A program made the position numbers and the translations under genes. 64,000 bases of DNA from Bradysia coprophila. Its lineage: Eukaryota; Arthropoda; Insecta; Diptera; Sciaridae. The notes beneath the pieces were generated by a model. It made no database searches. It saw only the letters and a program-made list of their open reading frames with translations, and was not told where the DNA came from. Of this stretch, positions 36,701-47,631 are shown one piece after another. Location: positions 1,644,447 to 1,708,446 of the forward strand of contig NC_050737.1 of the NCBI RefSeq assembly GCF_014529535.1. The letters are read 5' to 3'. The stretch's first letter is position 1. The number at the start of each line of letters is the position of its first letter.

Positions 36701-38843
36701 ACTTTTTCCATTCGTTGCTTTTCAAGAGTTTCCTGTGTTGTCTCGGGATCTTCCTCAATGGTTTCAGCGATCGACTCTTCATTCTCCGCATTTTCGTTTA
36801 TTTCTTCATCGACAATTTCCTCAACAACAATATCCGTCTCCGATTCGCTGTCCTCCTTCGTTTCCGATTCCACTTCATCGGTTCGGGTTTCAATTTGGCC
36901 ATCATTTTCATCAACTTTTGAGTATTCAAAATTCTTATTACTTTGCGACTACTATGCACACTCCTACATAACAATTCATATTTTCTACATGATGAGCGTT
37001 TAATCATTGCCTACCTTCAACGTTCGAATTTCCCTGTAGGCCGTTTTCAACGTCGACATCGGAGGTATTGGTTTGACCTGTTTGCTTCAAAGTTGGCATT
37101 AATTCGGCTAGTTGTTTTGTTACAGCATCCAATGTAGCTTGTATAGTCGATGGCAATGATGACAAAGCTAGCAACTGACGCTGAACCTCAGCCAATTGTT
37201 TCTCAATCAGAATTTCTTCTTCAGTTTTAGGAGGAGTATTGATTGACGTATTTTCGTCCACAGATTCAACCATATCATCAGTTGTGCCAGTATCATCTTT
37301 AACAACTTCTGCTTCAACTGAATTCTGACCGTCTATGGCCGATAAATCGCTTTCGACAACCGTTTCATTTAGATATTCAACATATTGTGGTTCCGGACCG
37401 GGGATGAGTTCAATTGGTTGAACTTCAGGCTCTGGCTCAGGCTCAATAATCGGAACCGGAGTCGGAGGTCGATTCGGATCACATTTAGGCTTCGGTTGTT
37501 TGCAAATTTTTATCTTATAGCCTTGTGCCTTTTGACGTTCACGTTCCAAGTCCAATCTGTTCTTTGGTACCGGACGATTAGGCTTTTGTAGAAAGGTCGT
37601 CCATTTCTTGGTTTCTTGATCTTTATCAGCTTTAGTTTTCATAGCTTCTTCGTTCAAATGTTTGAAAACTTCACTGCCTACACAAACAAAGTTTCGTTGA
37701 GAAAATTAGTAATGAATTGAACGGGAAAGGCAGATCTTACTTTTGAATAAACCGGCCTTCGGAATAATTCTCTGGAAATTCACTCTAAAATGACGATACA
37801 ATTTTTGAATCAATTCTACTAAGGTCTAAGGCCAAATACTATACCCAATAACATTATGTTCTTTCAAGACTTCCGCTTCGCCGGACATCATTTCAGCAAT
37901 ATGTTCGTCACTTATTTCATCAGTTTTAGCTTCATCACTCACTGACTCAGTGTGAATGGTCATTTCACTCATGTCCGAATATGCTTGACTATCGGGCGTC
38001 TGAAACTGTCGATACGGTGACGGTGTACCATGTGTACCATTTGTAAAACCGTTCGTTTGCGGTTGTTCATTACCCTGCAGCTCGTTAGTTCCTTCGACTG
38101 GACTATCGGCTAAACAACCATCTTCATCCGGTCTTAAAACACCGAGCACAAACGTATTTGCACATTCCATTATGATTTCATGGGCTTCGCTGTGGCTTAA
38201 ATTACTAGTTGGCGTATCATTTATGCGTACAATAACATCACCTACTTTTAGGCCTGCTTCTTCGGCGATAGTACCCTCACGGACCTAGAACATTTGAACG
38301 AATAATTCAGTGTAAGTCAAATGTGAACGAGAGGACAGACTCTCAAAATCGACGTAACATTCAAATGTGGGTGGTATACGTTAGAGAATGGAATTCATGG
38401 ATGCGGATTTCATGTCATTCGATAAACATTATTGCTAGGTATTTAAACTACCAAACACAAATTACATTATCATTGGCTCTCTGTAGTCATTGCAGTTATT
38501 TCTGTTCAATTGACCTACTATCATGTGAGTTTATTTTCAGAACAATAAAACTGCATCATTTAAGAGTGCAATCAGGAATCAATGGTCATTCTTATATAAA
38601 TGGTAAAAGTAATATATGTGTGTGCAACGACGACACTCTATAGGTGGAAAACACATTATGCAACATTTATGCAGGCTCACATTGTACAATTTTCCGTTGT
38701 TTTTAAACTAAAATTTCACCATTTTAACATCAACCAGAACTTACTTTAATGACCGTTAACGGAAGCTCAAAATCATTTCCACCCGTTAAGCGAAATCCCC
38801 ATGGAACATTCTCTAACCGAGCGAACTTCAAATCCAGAACCAT
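33783..38843 (-). CDS. Large single-PDZ protein, Zasp/Enigma-like (625 residues)
   Basis: Seven exons: 38843-38745, 38284-37845, 37784-37741, 37677-37015, 36914-36658, 36378-36167, 33945-33783 (1878 nt). The N-terminal PDZ (residues 1-85) contains RLENVPWGFRLTGGNDFELP, LTVIK|VREGTIAEEAGLKVG, DVIVRIND and LSHSEAHEIIM, very close in style to Zasp52/Zasp66 PDZ domains. The middle (residues ~190-500) is disordered: a PNRPVPKNRLDLERERQKAQ region, Pro/Glu runs (PEPEPEVQP), then very acidic repeats. Exon 6 encodes a basic block (KERKRLEAEEAAKRRFPRRL is its start) followed by LGGPLTPQERPVVLPGGRKW. The last exon gives FLKYKKPEKDLSNLNRSEVF and ends VLAEEDVRSVR. No LIM domain. I chose MVLDLKF at 38843 because it places the PDZ at the N-terminus as in the family; an upstream in-frame Met exists at 38930. 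The exon 5 acceptor has a weak pyrimidine tract. The 2.2-kb last intron hosts repeats. Confidence 0.85.
34011..34593 (+). other. Possible spliced reading frame nested in the PDZ gene intron
   Basis: On the strand opposite the host gene, an open frame from about 33990 to 34273 joins across a 52-bp GT-AG intron (34274-34325, pyrimidine-rich 3' end) to 34326-34593 in matching phase (AG|G), ending in a stop; about 190 residues. It contains GIGRNKHAKHWTPQVEKRTY, FEVIMCGSPGYKRLKK and FVCPRPNLVPFFYLKHKTKN. I recognise no domain. No ATG begins the first part, so an upstream exon or a decayed copy is likely. It could be a gene fragment, a transposon remnant or chance. Confidence 0.3.
34557..34625. repeat. 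35-bp tandem duplication
   Basis: TAATTGTGATTGGAGCGCAT plus GAACCAATTA occurs twice in direct succession with identical sequence, period 35 bp. The first copy includes the stop of the nested reading frame. Confidence 0.85.
35192..35490. repeat. Dispersed repeat family R, copy 1 (in PDZ intron)
   Basis: About 300 bp matching 55394-55640 plus 56620-56690, including TGAAAGCCAGTATAGTCTTA, CATACCGCCCATTTG, ATCTGTAAACAGTTC and AAAGCTTGTTATTT. The ends are weakly inverted copies (AAATGAAATGATCGAT versus ATCGATCATTTCAATTT), suggesting a miniature element with diverged termini. A (CG)n run sits at 35341-35350. Confidence 0.8.
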
Positions 38844-39798
38844 ATTTTTTAGGCACAGCACAACACTCAGATCACTGTTCACACAAAGGATATGTTTCCC
38901 GGATTCAATGAAATTGAACATTCGATCCAACGGAAATTTTATTCTTTCCTTTTTTCAATTTTATTTTATTTTTGAATTTAAAATTTAAATTTTGATTCGT
39001 ATATTGTGGAATTGTGTTCGGATTTGTACCAATCTTTTTTAATTGCAAATCATTTACTGCTGTTTTTGAAATCAATTGATTTGTATATCGATCTGTCGAC
39101 GGTTGGGTGGGGGATCACAAGATCTATTTAAAAGTGTGAAGATTACGGTCAAAGACATGCGTATAGAATGCTGCTATTTTCGTATATAACTTACGTTTCA
39201 ATAAATGACAAACATAGGTTGATATCAGTGCAACATAATATAGCAAAATAGAAATGGTCGCTTTCTTACCTGAAATAATTAATTTTATCACCTTACATCA
39301 AACTGTACGCTATCCAACTTTTGTGATAATGAATTTATGATTGTGATTAAGAATGCCACAGCATCATAGGGTCTAATTCACATAGCAGAATCTGAAATTA
39401 ATTGCTTTGATTTTCAAAGGATTGTTTCTTAAATTTTTTCGAATGTGTCGACCTGTAACCCTCTAACTCGAAGCAAGGAACACTCAAATTTCAAATCAAA
39501 TCTGGTATTTGCTTTTATCGTAATACTTTCCGGAGGCTGATGGAAAATCTTTTACTTCATTTGTTTTAACACAAGTCTTCCTATAAGATACCGCATCGGC
39601 TAGTCTGTTGGTTTTGTAGTCGATAATAGATGACAACCGTCCGTGACCAGTTCAGTCGTCAAAAACTACTACATCAGCCTTGAAATCAGCTGAAGTTCCA
39701 AGTAAACGCGAAGCACCTAACTAAACCTATTTAGATCTGTAGATTGTAAAAATTCTGATAACATCAGTATCGTGCTTTGGTCTAAGCGAAAATCATTA
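38844..39798. other. Upstream region of the large PDZ gene
   Basis: The open frame continues in phase upstream of 38843 to about 38930, so the 5' UTR or an N-terminal extension may lie here. Beyond that I see AT-rich sequence without recognisable features. Confidence 0.4.
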
Positions 39799-41035
39799 CG
39801 AGGGATTCTTTTGAAAAACAGCCTGCCCAAATCGGACGCATTTTCTAGTGGATTTTTTGATATGTGCCTAGATAGGTATTGCTCCCTAGAAGCCAAAACC
39901 ACTTTCAAAAAAATTCGGCCAAGCTTGTGTGGCTAGTGAGAGGTGACCAAAAACCTAAAACATGCACTTTTCTTATGGAAATCTATCGTAGGCCACGAAA
40001 CGTACAAGGTCGTGTGGGGTGTCATTAGAAAGATAATTGCATGTACTTTCGGAGAAGAGTGGGTCTTGTTGGGTTTAAAATTCATCCACACTGAGTTATG
40101 AGCAGTTGAAAGTATGGGTAAAAAATGGATAATTTCAGCGAACTTCTAACGGTTCCCATGCATCCGAAAAGCAACAGAAAAATAAAAAAACTGTTTTCCC
40201 CATATGATACTGATCTTAGCTTTCCAATAATACCAAACATGCATGGGTAGTGTTTCGATGAATGTGGTTTTGGAATGAAATTTTGATGCTCAGTATCGCT
40301 ACTCAAAGAATTTCATGCATGTGCAATTTTTGATGAAAAAATATTTTTTGCAGCAATGTTAGCTGCTAGTTCACTTTTTCGAAGTTAGTGTATCTAAAAC
40401 AATGCGAATCAACATATTTCTGCTTAAAATTATCCCTGGAATATAAATTTACTGACATCACTCGTTGGCATTGAAAACCTTAAGATTACGTAAATTAAGT
40501 TTCAGGGCCTTTTCAAGCAGAAATACGTTGCTTCGCATTGTTTTTTCATCAAAAATTGCACACGCATGAAATTCTTTGAGTAGCGATACTGAGCATCAAA
40601 TTTTTATTCCAAAACCACATTCATCGAAACACTACCCATGCATGTTTGGTATTATTGGAAAGCTAAGACCATTATCATATGGGGAAAACAGCTTTTTTTT
40701 TTAATTTTTCTGTTGCTTTTCGGATGCATGGGAACCGTTAGAAGTTCGCTGAAATTATCAATTTTTTACCCATACTTTCAACTGCTCATAACTCAGGTTG
40801 GATGAATTTTAAACCCAACAAGACCCAATCTGCTCCGAAAGTTCATGCAATTACCTTTCTAATGACACCCACCCCACAGGTTTTTGGTCACCTCTCACTA
40901 GCCACACAAGCTTGGACGAATTTTTTTGAAAGTGGTTTGGGCTTCTAGAGACCAATACCTATCTAGGCACATATCAAAAAATCCACTAGAAAATGTATCC
41001 GATTTCGGCAGGCTGTTTTTCAAAAGAATCCCTCA
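39799..41035. repeat. Large fold-back repeat (1.24 kb)
   Basis: Arms 39799-40429 and 40512-41035 are inverted copies, with an ~82-bp loop. Shared phrases run through the whole length: GAGGGATTCTTTTGAAAAAC, CTAGCCACACAAGCTTGG (right arm), AACGGTTCCCATGCATCCGA, CATGCATGGGTAGTGTTTCG, GAGTAGCGATACTGAGCATC. The left arm has two extra stretches, about 39962-40014 and 40345-40395. Longest frames are short and reflect the repeat, not a gene. A diverged single-arm copy is at 44995-45249. Confidence 0.88.
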
Positions 41036-41456
41036 ACTGTACCTGATACCTTTATGTATACAAACCGAACCTCGAATGAATTGGTTTGGCAGTAGAATTC
41101 CTAAGATAAATGTGTCGTTGTCCCATTGGCATCAGGGTATTCGTAAAAAAGCACACGAAATAAAATTGGAATCGGGTTTCAAAATGCAATTTCCAAATTT
41201 TCTTCACTAGTTAAACAAATAACTATTGTTCGATCTTCCAATCTTCTTACATTTGCTGGTCGTATTTCGTTGCATGTTGGTTGGTTCAATAATAAAGTTC
41301 GGTAAATTGTGGGTTACGAAAAAAATATTTATTCAAAATATAGAAACGAATGGAACATTTATAATGGCAAGTCAAAAAGTTAAATCTGAAATTAAGTTTA
41401 GTTCGACAAACATTTTAGAAAACATTTCTTCAACAAGAAAAATGATGATCGTCTCT

Positions 41457-43142
41457 TTAAAACTGTGCAGCACACGACGACAATTCTCGCATCAATATCA
41501 TCTTGATGTACTCGTAAGACAGAATAATACTTTTCGACACCGGCAAATTTTCGTACTTCTTGGTAAATTGGAACAATTTTTCTTTTAACGCTGTCCATCT
41601 GTGCGTGTCCTTCACGCGAAGCAATATTAATGGACTGAGCTCAACGGTCAAGTCTGCTAACTCTTCAGTTATGACCGAAACCTCGGACTTCAGTGGCCCA
41701 TTAGATAGACACATTTTGCATGTACATTGGAATCCACAAATGTTCAACAACTGCTGTTGTCGTTGAGACGTCGTCCAATTCGGATCGATTGCATATCGTA
41801 CGAAGAGCTGTTCCCCTTGCTTGATCGGACGAAGAGTCTTAATTACCGTATGACCGGTTACCGTCAGTCGAACAACATTTGGCATACAAGCGTGATTTAT
41901 GTACGAAGAAATATTGAACAAACCGACACCAAATGTTTCCATTGAATTGTGATCGATTAAGTCGGTCAGTTTATCGCTCCAATCTTGCAACAAAATATTA
42001 TTTGCCGTAAACATTGAAGTGAGCTGAGTCACCAAATGCATCAAAAATCGTTGAAGTTTCTGTGTCAGAAAATGGGTTTTCAGCTCTGAATGATTTATTA
42101 TGGAGTCGTAGACGATGCACGAAATGATCATAATTTTGATCTGTCCAGTTTCATAAGGTACGAGGTGATGCAGCGTTAGAAATATTCCCAGAACTGCTTC
42201 GAATGATCCGTCAGACAGAATGAGGTGATTCGCATTATGGTCTTTTCGTAACAATTCATCAAATTCCATTAGTGAGTCAGCTGATGAAAACACTTCCAGC
42301 GCCCTCACAATCGTTCGAATCACAAATTTCACACAATTTGCAGTCACATTTCCTGTTCTTCCGACGAAAAGTTTCAGGTGCTTCATGCTACACTCATATT
42401 GGTGTAAGTCAACACTGTTCATGCATCTTCTGCAAAACAATACCTTCGTACAATTTCCACACGGAATTGTGCTGGTATATTCCTTCAAGCAAGTGCTACA
42501 TCTTTTGTATTTATTATTGTCATCGACCAATGTCACCAATGCCTCTTCGATTATCACAATCTGATCTTCTTCAATGTCACACTTAGCCACTAAATGTCGG
42601 CCAAATTGCTGATTTCTCCGAAGTGCTAACACATTTGCCATCGATCGTGCTCTATCGTCAGCAGGAAAACTTAGTTGCGGTTCGAATGGTGTCCGTTTGC
42701 TAGATGCCATTCGGTTCAAACAAGTTTCTCTCCGTCGCACTAATTTCGGCATTAGATTTGTCGGATATTTAGCTCTCACTGCTATTTCGATGTCGCTTAA
42801 GCATTCATCATACATTTCCAATTTAAGGAAACAAAAAGCTCGATTCGCAAATGCAAAACTGGCAACCATTTGATTTTCCGCAAAACATACACTTTTGTTA
42901 TAATGTTCGATGGCGGCTTTAAAGTCATTCTTGTCAGTGCATCTGTTTCCACATTGTCGATACTGTTCTGCTAAGTTATCGTCCTTCTGAACTTCATCCA
43001 CGTTTATTTGCTCCAAGATATTTTCACGGAAAATAAGTGTACTTCTGAAATCATCGAAGAGGTCGACGTAGGACGGATCGGGACCATCTTCTTTGACCCA
43101 TAACTGACGTAATTGACTGCACATGTTCAGGTTTTTAATCAA
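41457..43142 (-). CDS. SET/MYND/TPR protein, SMYD4- or arthropod SmydA-like
   Basis: Intronless, 561 residues. Residues ~55-150 form TPR helices (AEQYRQCGNRCTDKNDFKAA, then FANRAFCFLKLEMYDECLSD). The SET domain begins near 183 (GRHLVAKCDIEEDQIVIIEE) and is split by a MYND zinc finger with the ordered Cys/His set CSTC..CGNC..FCRRC..HQYEC (about 218-255). The second SET half has SSYINHACMPNVVRLTVTGH, the NHxCxPN SAM/lysine-channel motif, then GEQLFVRYA with the catalytic-region Tyr and a CxCxxC post-SET (CTCKMC). The order TPR, SET-N, MYND, SET-C is that of SMYD4 and the SmydA genes expanded in arthropods. Substrates are uncertain; many arthropod members lack known activity. The first Met (MIKNLNM) is used; a second Met six residues on is equally possible. 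A minus-strand AATAAA lies at 41333-41328. Confidence 0.9.
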   Translation of the reverse strand: MIKNLNMCSQLRQLWVKEDGPDPSYVDLFDDFRSTLIFRENILEQINVDEVQKDDNLAEQYRQCGNRCTDKNDFKAAIEHYNKSVCFAENQMVASFAFANRAFCFLKLEMYDECLSDIEIAVRAKYPTNLMPKLVRRRETCLNRMASSKRTPFEPQLSFPADDRARSMANVLALRRNQQFGRHLVAKCDIEEDQIVIIEEALVTLVDDNNKYKRCSTCLKEYTSTIPCGNCTKVLFCRRCMNSVDLHQYECSMKHLKLFVGRTGNVTANCVKFVIRTIVRALEVFSSADSLMEFDELLRKDHNANHLILSDGSFEAVLGIFLTLHHLVPYETGQIKIMIISCIVYDSIINHSELKTHFLTQKLQRFLMHLVTQLTSMFTANNILLQDWSDKLTDLIDHNSMETFGVGLFNISSYINHACMPNVVRLTVTGHTVIKTLRPIKQGEQLFVRYAIDPNWTTSQRQQQLLNICGFQCTCKMCLSNGPLKSEVSVITEELADLTVELSPLILLRVKDTHRWTALKEKLFQFTKKYENLPVSKSIILSYEYIKMILMRELSSCAAQF

Positions 43143-43990
43143 ACATTTAATAAATTTTGTCCGATGGTGGCGATAAATTTGTGGTTAGTGATTCCTCGTT
43201 GATGTCAAATTGGTTATCACACAATAAGTCTGTTGAATTGTAGTATGATCCAATTCCACATTTTTGAGTGTGTTGGTTTCTTCTTGTAAAATAACGTCAC
43301 AACCAAAGAACTTATACAAACTGATAGAAGTTGAATATCGAACCGGAAATGAGAGATCAACACCACGATTGATAGAGTTAACGAGTCATAAATCGATATA
43401 AGCGATCTTTGGCTATCAAAATTGTCTGCGCATTTTGCTAAATATAGGCGACCTAGGCAGCCAATGGAGACCGCATATATTCCGATTTAACTCATATTTG
43501 ACAGTTAAAATTTGATCGAGGTGTTTGTCTCTCATTCTTTGTTCGATACTCTACATCAGTCGGTTTTTATAAATTCTTTTGTTTTTACAGTTTTCTTAAT
43601 AAGGGTTACCAAATCAAACACCATATTGTACCAGTATTTGCTCGCGAAGTTTCCCCGTCCACTTACTGTAATACAACACGTACTGTGACACCCTGTCAGA
43701 CTTCTATTTTTATCCTCAATTAGTGACATTGCCCGCCGCTTTATTTAGTATTTTGTTCGAATAGGCCAATGTCTGTCGTATTGGGAAGAGGCTAAGGCTG
43801 TTACAGTCTAAAATACCTCTTAGGTCTTAGGTTTCTAGGAGAATCAGTATGGTTTATGAGGTGTTTCCAATTATGTCCATCTCAATTTGATAATATCAAG
43901 TAAAATTTTAAGAAACGAACGAAAAAAAAACGAAAATCAGGATATGATATGTAGCTGACCTTATCTTTATAACGTTTAGTGAATCTTGCT
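43143..43990. other. Upstream of SmydA-like gene
   Basis: Probable promoter region of the minus-strand SET/MYND gene, without a clear TATA box. No other feature seen. Confidence 0.35.
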
Positions 43991-44750
43991 GTTACAATTT
44001 TGCATTCTACGCGCAAAAGTCCATGTTCAAATTTAACAATTTCAATTCTACGCGCAAAAGTCCATGCTCAAATGTTAGAATTTTCGTACTACGCGCAAAA
44101 GTCCATGTTCAAATGTTACAATTTCCATTCTACACGCAAAAGTCCATGTTCAAATGTTACAATTTTGCATTCTACGCGCAAAAGTCCATGTTCAAATTTA
44201 ACAATTTCCATTCTACGCGCAAAAGTCCATGTTCAAATGTTAGAATTTTCGTACTACGCGCAAAAGTCCATGTTCAAATGTTACAATTTTGCATTCTACG
44301 CGCAAAAGTCCATGTTCAAATTTAACAATTTCCATTCTACGCGCAAAAGTCCATGTTCAAATGTTAGAATTTTCGTACTACGCGCAAAAGTCCATGTTCA
44401 AATGTTACAATTTCCATTCTACACGCAAAAGTCCATGTTCAAATGTTACAATTTTGCATTCTACGCGCAAAAGTCCATGTTCAAATGTTAGAATTTTCGT
44501 ATTACGCGCAAAAGTCCATGTTACAATTTTGCATTCTACGCGCAAAAGTCCATGTTCAAATGAATGCAAAATTGTAACATTTGAACATGGACTTTTGCGC
44601 GTAGTACGAAAATTGTTACATTTCAGATGGACTTTTGCGCGTAGGATGCAAAATTGTAACATTTGAACATGGACTTTTGCGCGTAGAATGGAAATTGTTA
44701 AATTTGAACATGGACTTTTGCGCGTAGTACGAAAATTCTAACATTTGAAC
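43991..44750. repeat. Minisatellite with higher-order repeat and internal inversion
   Basis: Fourteen direct copies of a 34-42-bp unit with core CGCGCAAAAGTCCATGTTCA occupy 43991-44562, then four inverted copies (44563-44750). Spacers fall into four types: A (TTTAACAATTTC), B (GTTAGAATTTTCGTA), C (GTTACAATTTCCATTC, next core ACACGC) and D (GTTACAATTTTGCATTC). Their order is A-B-C-D, A-B-D, A-B-C-D, B-D, so the array grew by duplicating blocks of three or four units. Long open frames here are artefacts of the periodicity. Confidence 0.95.
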
Positions 44751-44779
44751 AATGCGATGAAAAATGGGCACTAAAACAT

Positions 44780-45249
44780 TTCAACTTCTATTTTATTGTA
44801 GGTGCATCCACAGCACATGAGCCCCATTTTGGGCCAAAATTACATAAAATTACCTTTGAAATGATAACCCACACGACCATGTACCTTTTGTTTAGCTCGA
44901 GAATGTTCTGTAAGAACAGTTTAAGTCTTCGGTTGAAAACTTTAACTGCACATGGTGAATGAATTTTAAAACCAATAAAATTCGGCTTAATGTGGGGTGT
45001 CACATGTACGATTACCTTTTTAATGACGACACCCCACACGACCGTACGACTCGTGTAACTGGAGAAATTTTTGTAAGAAAAGTACATGTTTTCGGTTTAT
45101 GATCACATCACACTAGCCACACAAGCTTTGAAGAATTTTTTTGAAAGTGGATCTGGCTTCTAGGGTCGAAGTCCTTTCTAGGTATATATAAGAAAGTCCA
45201 CTGGAAAATGCGACCGATTTCGGTAGGCTGTTTTTCAAAAGATACCCTC
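44780..45249. repeat. Diverged partial copy of the 39.8-kb fold-back family
   Basis: 45085-45249 matches the right arm (CACTAGCCACACAAGCTT, AATTTTTTTGAAAGTGG, CTTCTAGGG, GGCTGTTTTTCAAAAG). 44995-45040 contains GTGGGGTGTCA and ACCTTTTTAATGACGACACC similar to the arm interior, and the same motif recurs in weaker form at about 44850. Confidence 0.7.
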
Positions 45250-47631
45250 AGTAGTTGTTTGTATTGCATCGTTTGTTGATCTCTAAATTTTCGTGTGACC
45301 ATTTTCGGCTAATTAATTACCAAATTTCCGTTAAATAAATTTTAGTTTTTCTTTATTTTAAAAGACGAATATAAATAATTGTTTTTCTTTTACAAAATAA
45401 ATTGATTCTTAATTTAAAGTCAATATTTTCAATTTGTTTTTCATTTTTTTAGATAGTAATAGGAAGTAGTTTTGTTTAACAAAACTGGCGCAAAACACAA
45501 AAAATTATTCCGTTCCTCCTCTTTTTCTATTTTGAATGTCCAATCATTAAATTAATTAATTTATTGCATAATATTCGTTTAACGTCGTACGTATAATGAA
45601 CACTACATGTATTAACCTTCCATTTAAATGTATAATTTGTCCACTGATTGGCGGACTACGATCGTAAATTTATTTTCAAGTTTTTTTTTGTTTTTTCTTT
45701 TTGCTTTTTACAAAAATCTACAATTCAAACGTTTGATGCGCAATATATTTTAGTGTCTTTTGCATTTATTTTGCTTTTTGGGATATTGCTTATCTAATAG
45801 CAGTTCACTTAATACTTAATTGTTGAGAGACTGCTACAAGGTACGTTTCTTAAAGTGCGTATTCCAAACAATTTTCATTAAATTTCTAAATTCCTTTATG
45901 TCTAAAATTTGCCTTTTAAATTTTTTTTTGTGTATAATATCCACTTCATTCAATCAAATGCCGTTTAAAATTTCACTCAATTTTCGTCTGTCCGATTCTC
46001 GCTAATGATTTATTCCATTCACTTTTGACCATGAGTTCTCGCGTTAAGCCGCACAATACAACTACTTATTTGTTAATAGATTTAAAGAGTTTTTTTTTGC
46101 AAGCTTTTGGTTGCAAATTGAAACCATTCGAAAAACCAGAATTTTCTTTATTAATTAAAAGATCAAAACCGAAGCTCATTAAAATGTAAAATCATTCCAT
46201 TGGTTTAAAGTGGCATGAAAATATTGGCCAAAAATGTTCAGTAGTAACTTTACTTTATCTACTTTGCGCTCAAATACTTTTTCTTGACAAGGATGCTGTT
46301 CGCTGATATCTATAAATAGTCACTTCGATAACATCGTCCAGTCTGTAATTCATATTCAAAATTAACGATAAACACTTTGAGTATAATATAAATCATCAGG
46401 TGCAAAATGTTCAACGGACTCGCAATTTTGAACCAAGATTATTTTTGTGACGTGCAGATGATAGAGGTGGTTTATTCCGAAGCTAAGGTTCGAGTCAAGT
46501 TAATATACTTTAATACAACAGAGAAAGTGTAAAGGCGAAGTAATCTTGTAGCCGGTAGAGAGCAATAATACTTTTTCAGTGGGCGGCCTCTGCTCAAAAT
46601 TGAACAAACATTACGAATTGATGTCCTGAGTACAGTCCCACGATATTTTTTTTTTGTACACAGGAACACAACTCCGGTGAATGTAGGGAAAGTTTAAAAA
46701 CTTTACAATTTTCCGGGCATGAAAATAATGCGGTGTCCTGGTAATCTCGTCACCGGGAAATATTTTCGCCAAATATATTGTTACCGAGAAATCAAATCGT
46801 CGGCGAACAAACCACCAAATATTTATGGACTGGGAAGTCAGTCTTACATTTTTGGTTACCGAGAAATTTTTACTCAGTTCCACTTCACTTTCCAGCAAGA
46901 CGGTACGGCCGGAAAATACTTAAAGCTGGTTGTTGTGCGAGACGGTAATGAGTCATTTTCTTGCCGGAGTTTGAATTCCGATATCGCTCGCTAGTAATTG
47001 TTTTTCTGAAAAATATTTCTTAGAAATTAATCTCATTGTCCCTGTGCTAATCTCTGATGCTGCTTAAATAGTGTGCAAACCAATTTTTGATCCCCTACCC
47101 CAAAGCTAATAATTTTTAAAAAAATCTCTGAAAATCTCCAAATCTGTCTCTTCGAATGAACCACCAAGTTCTATCGATTATTTTTGTCACACTTTGCCAG
47201 AACGGCTAACAATTGAAAATTGTTTGTTGCTGCGTCCCGTGAAGACAAATTATTTATGGAACCTTTAATGCGTAGACTATTGATGTGATGACATGGTTTT
47301 AACACCAAACAAGATAAATTTAATGAACCGGAAAATGTATACAATTCTTAGTTACCGATTAAAATAAAATAATTTCTTCGAAAAGAGAATGAAAATAAAA
47401 ATATTTTTTATCGCTTGGAAGTAAACTTATCGTTAAAATTGTATCGTAATATTAGCTACGACCATACACTATATCAGTTTTTACTATGTACAATCAAGTT
47501 GACATCATACACGCAGATTTGTTGTTTTTTTTATAAAAAAATAATTCAAATGAAAAATGCATCGATACGACAAACGGAACATATACATACGCGAATCAAT
47601 AAACATCAATTAATTTATGTTCAAATTTTTG
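45250..47631. other. Intergenic, very AT-rich
   Basis: Long T- and A-rich runs at 45310-46150. At 46719-46994 a frame with repeated TACCGAGAAAT phrases is open but unsupported. The right part is presumably the 3' UTR of the C2orf69 gene. Confidence 0.4.

Noticed and set aside
43991-44562. Regular array resembling a CRISPR
   Set aside because: The spacers fall into four recurring types rather than being unique, the genome is eukaryotic, part of the array is inverted, and there are no cas genes.
43979-44666. Overlapping long open frames with YAQKSMFKCYNF-type repeats
   Set aside because: They are translations of the 34-42-bp minisatellite; the core repeats in all frames and there is no start, splice or domain support.
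46719-46994. 92-residue plus-strand frame with repeated GNLVTGKYF/YREI phrases
   Set aside because: The underlying DNA repeats TACCGAGAAAT motifs; probably a decayed repeat rather than a gene.
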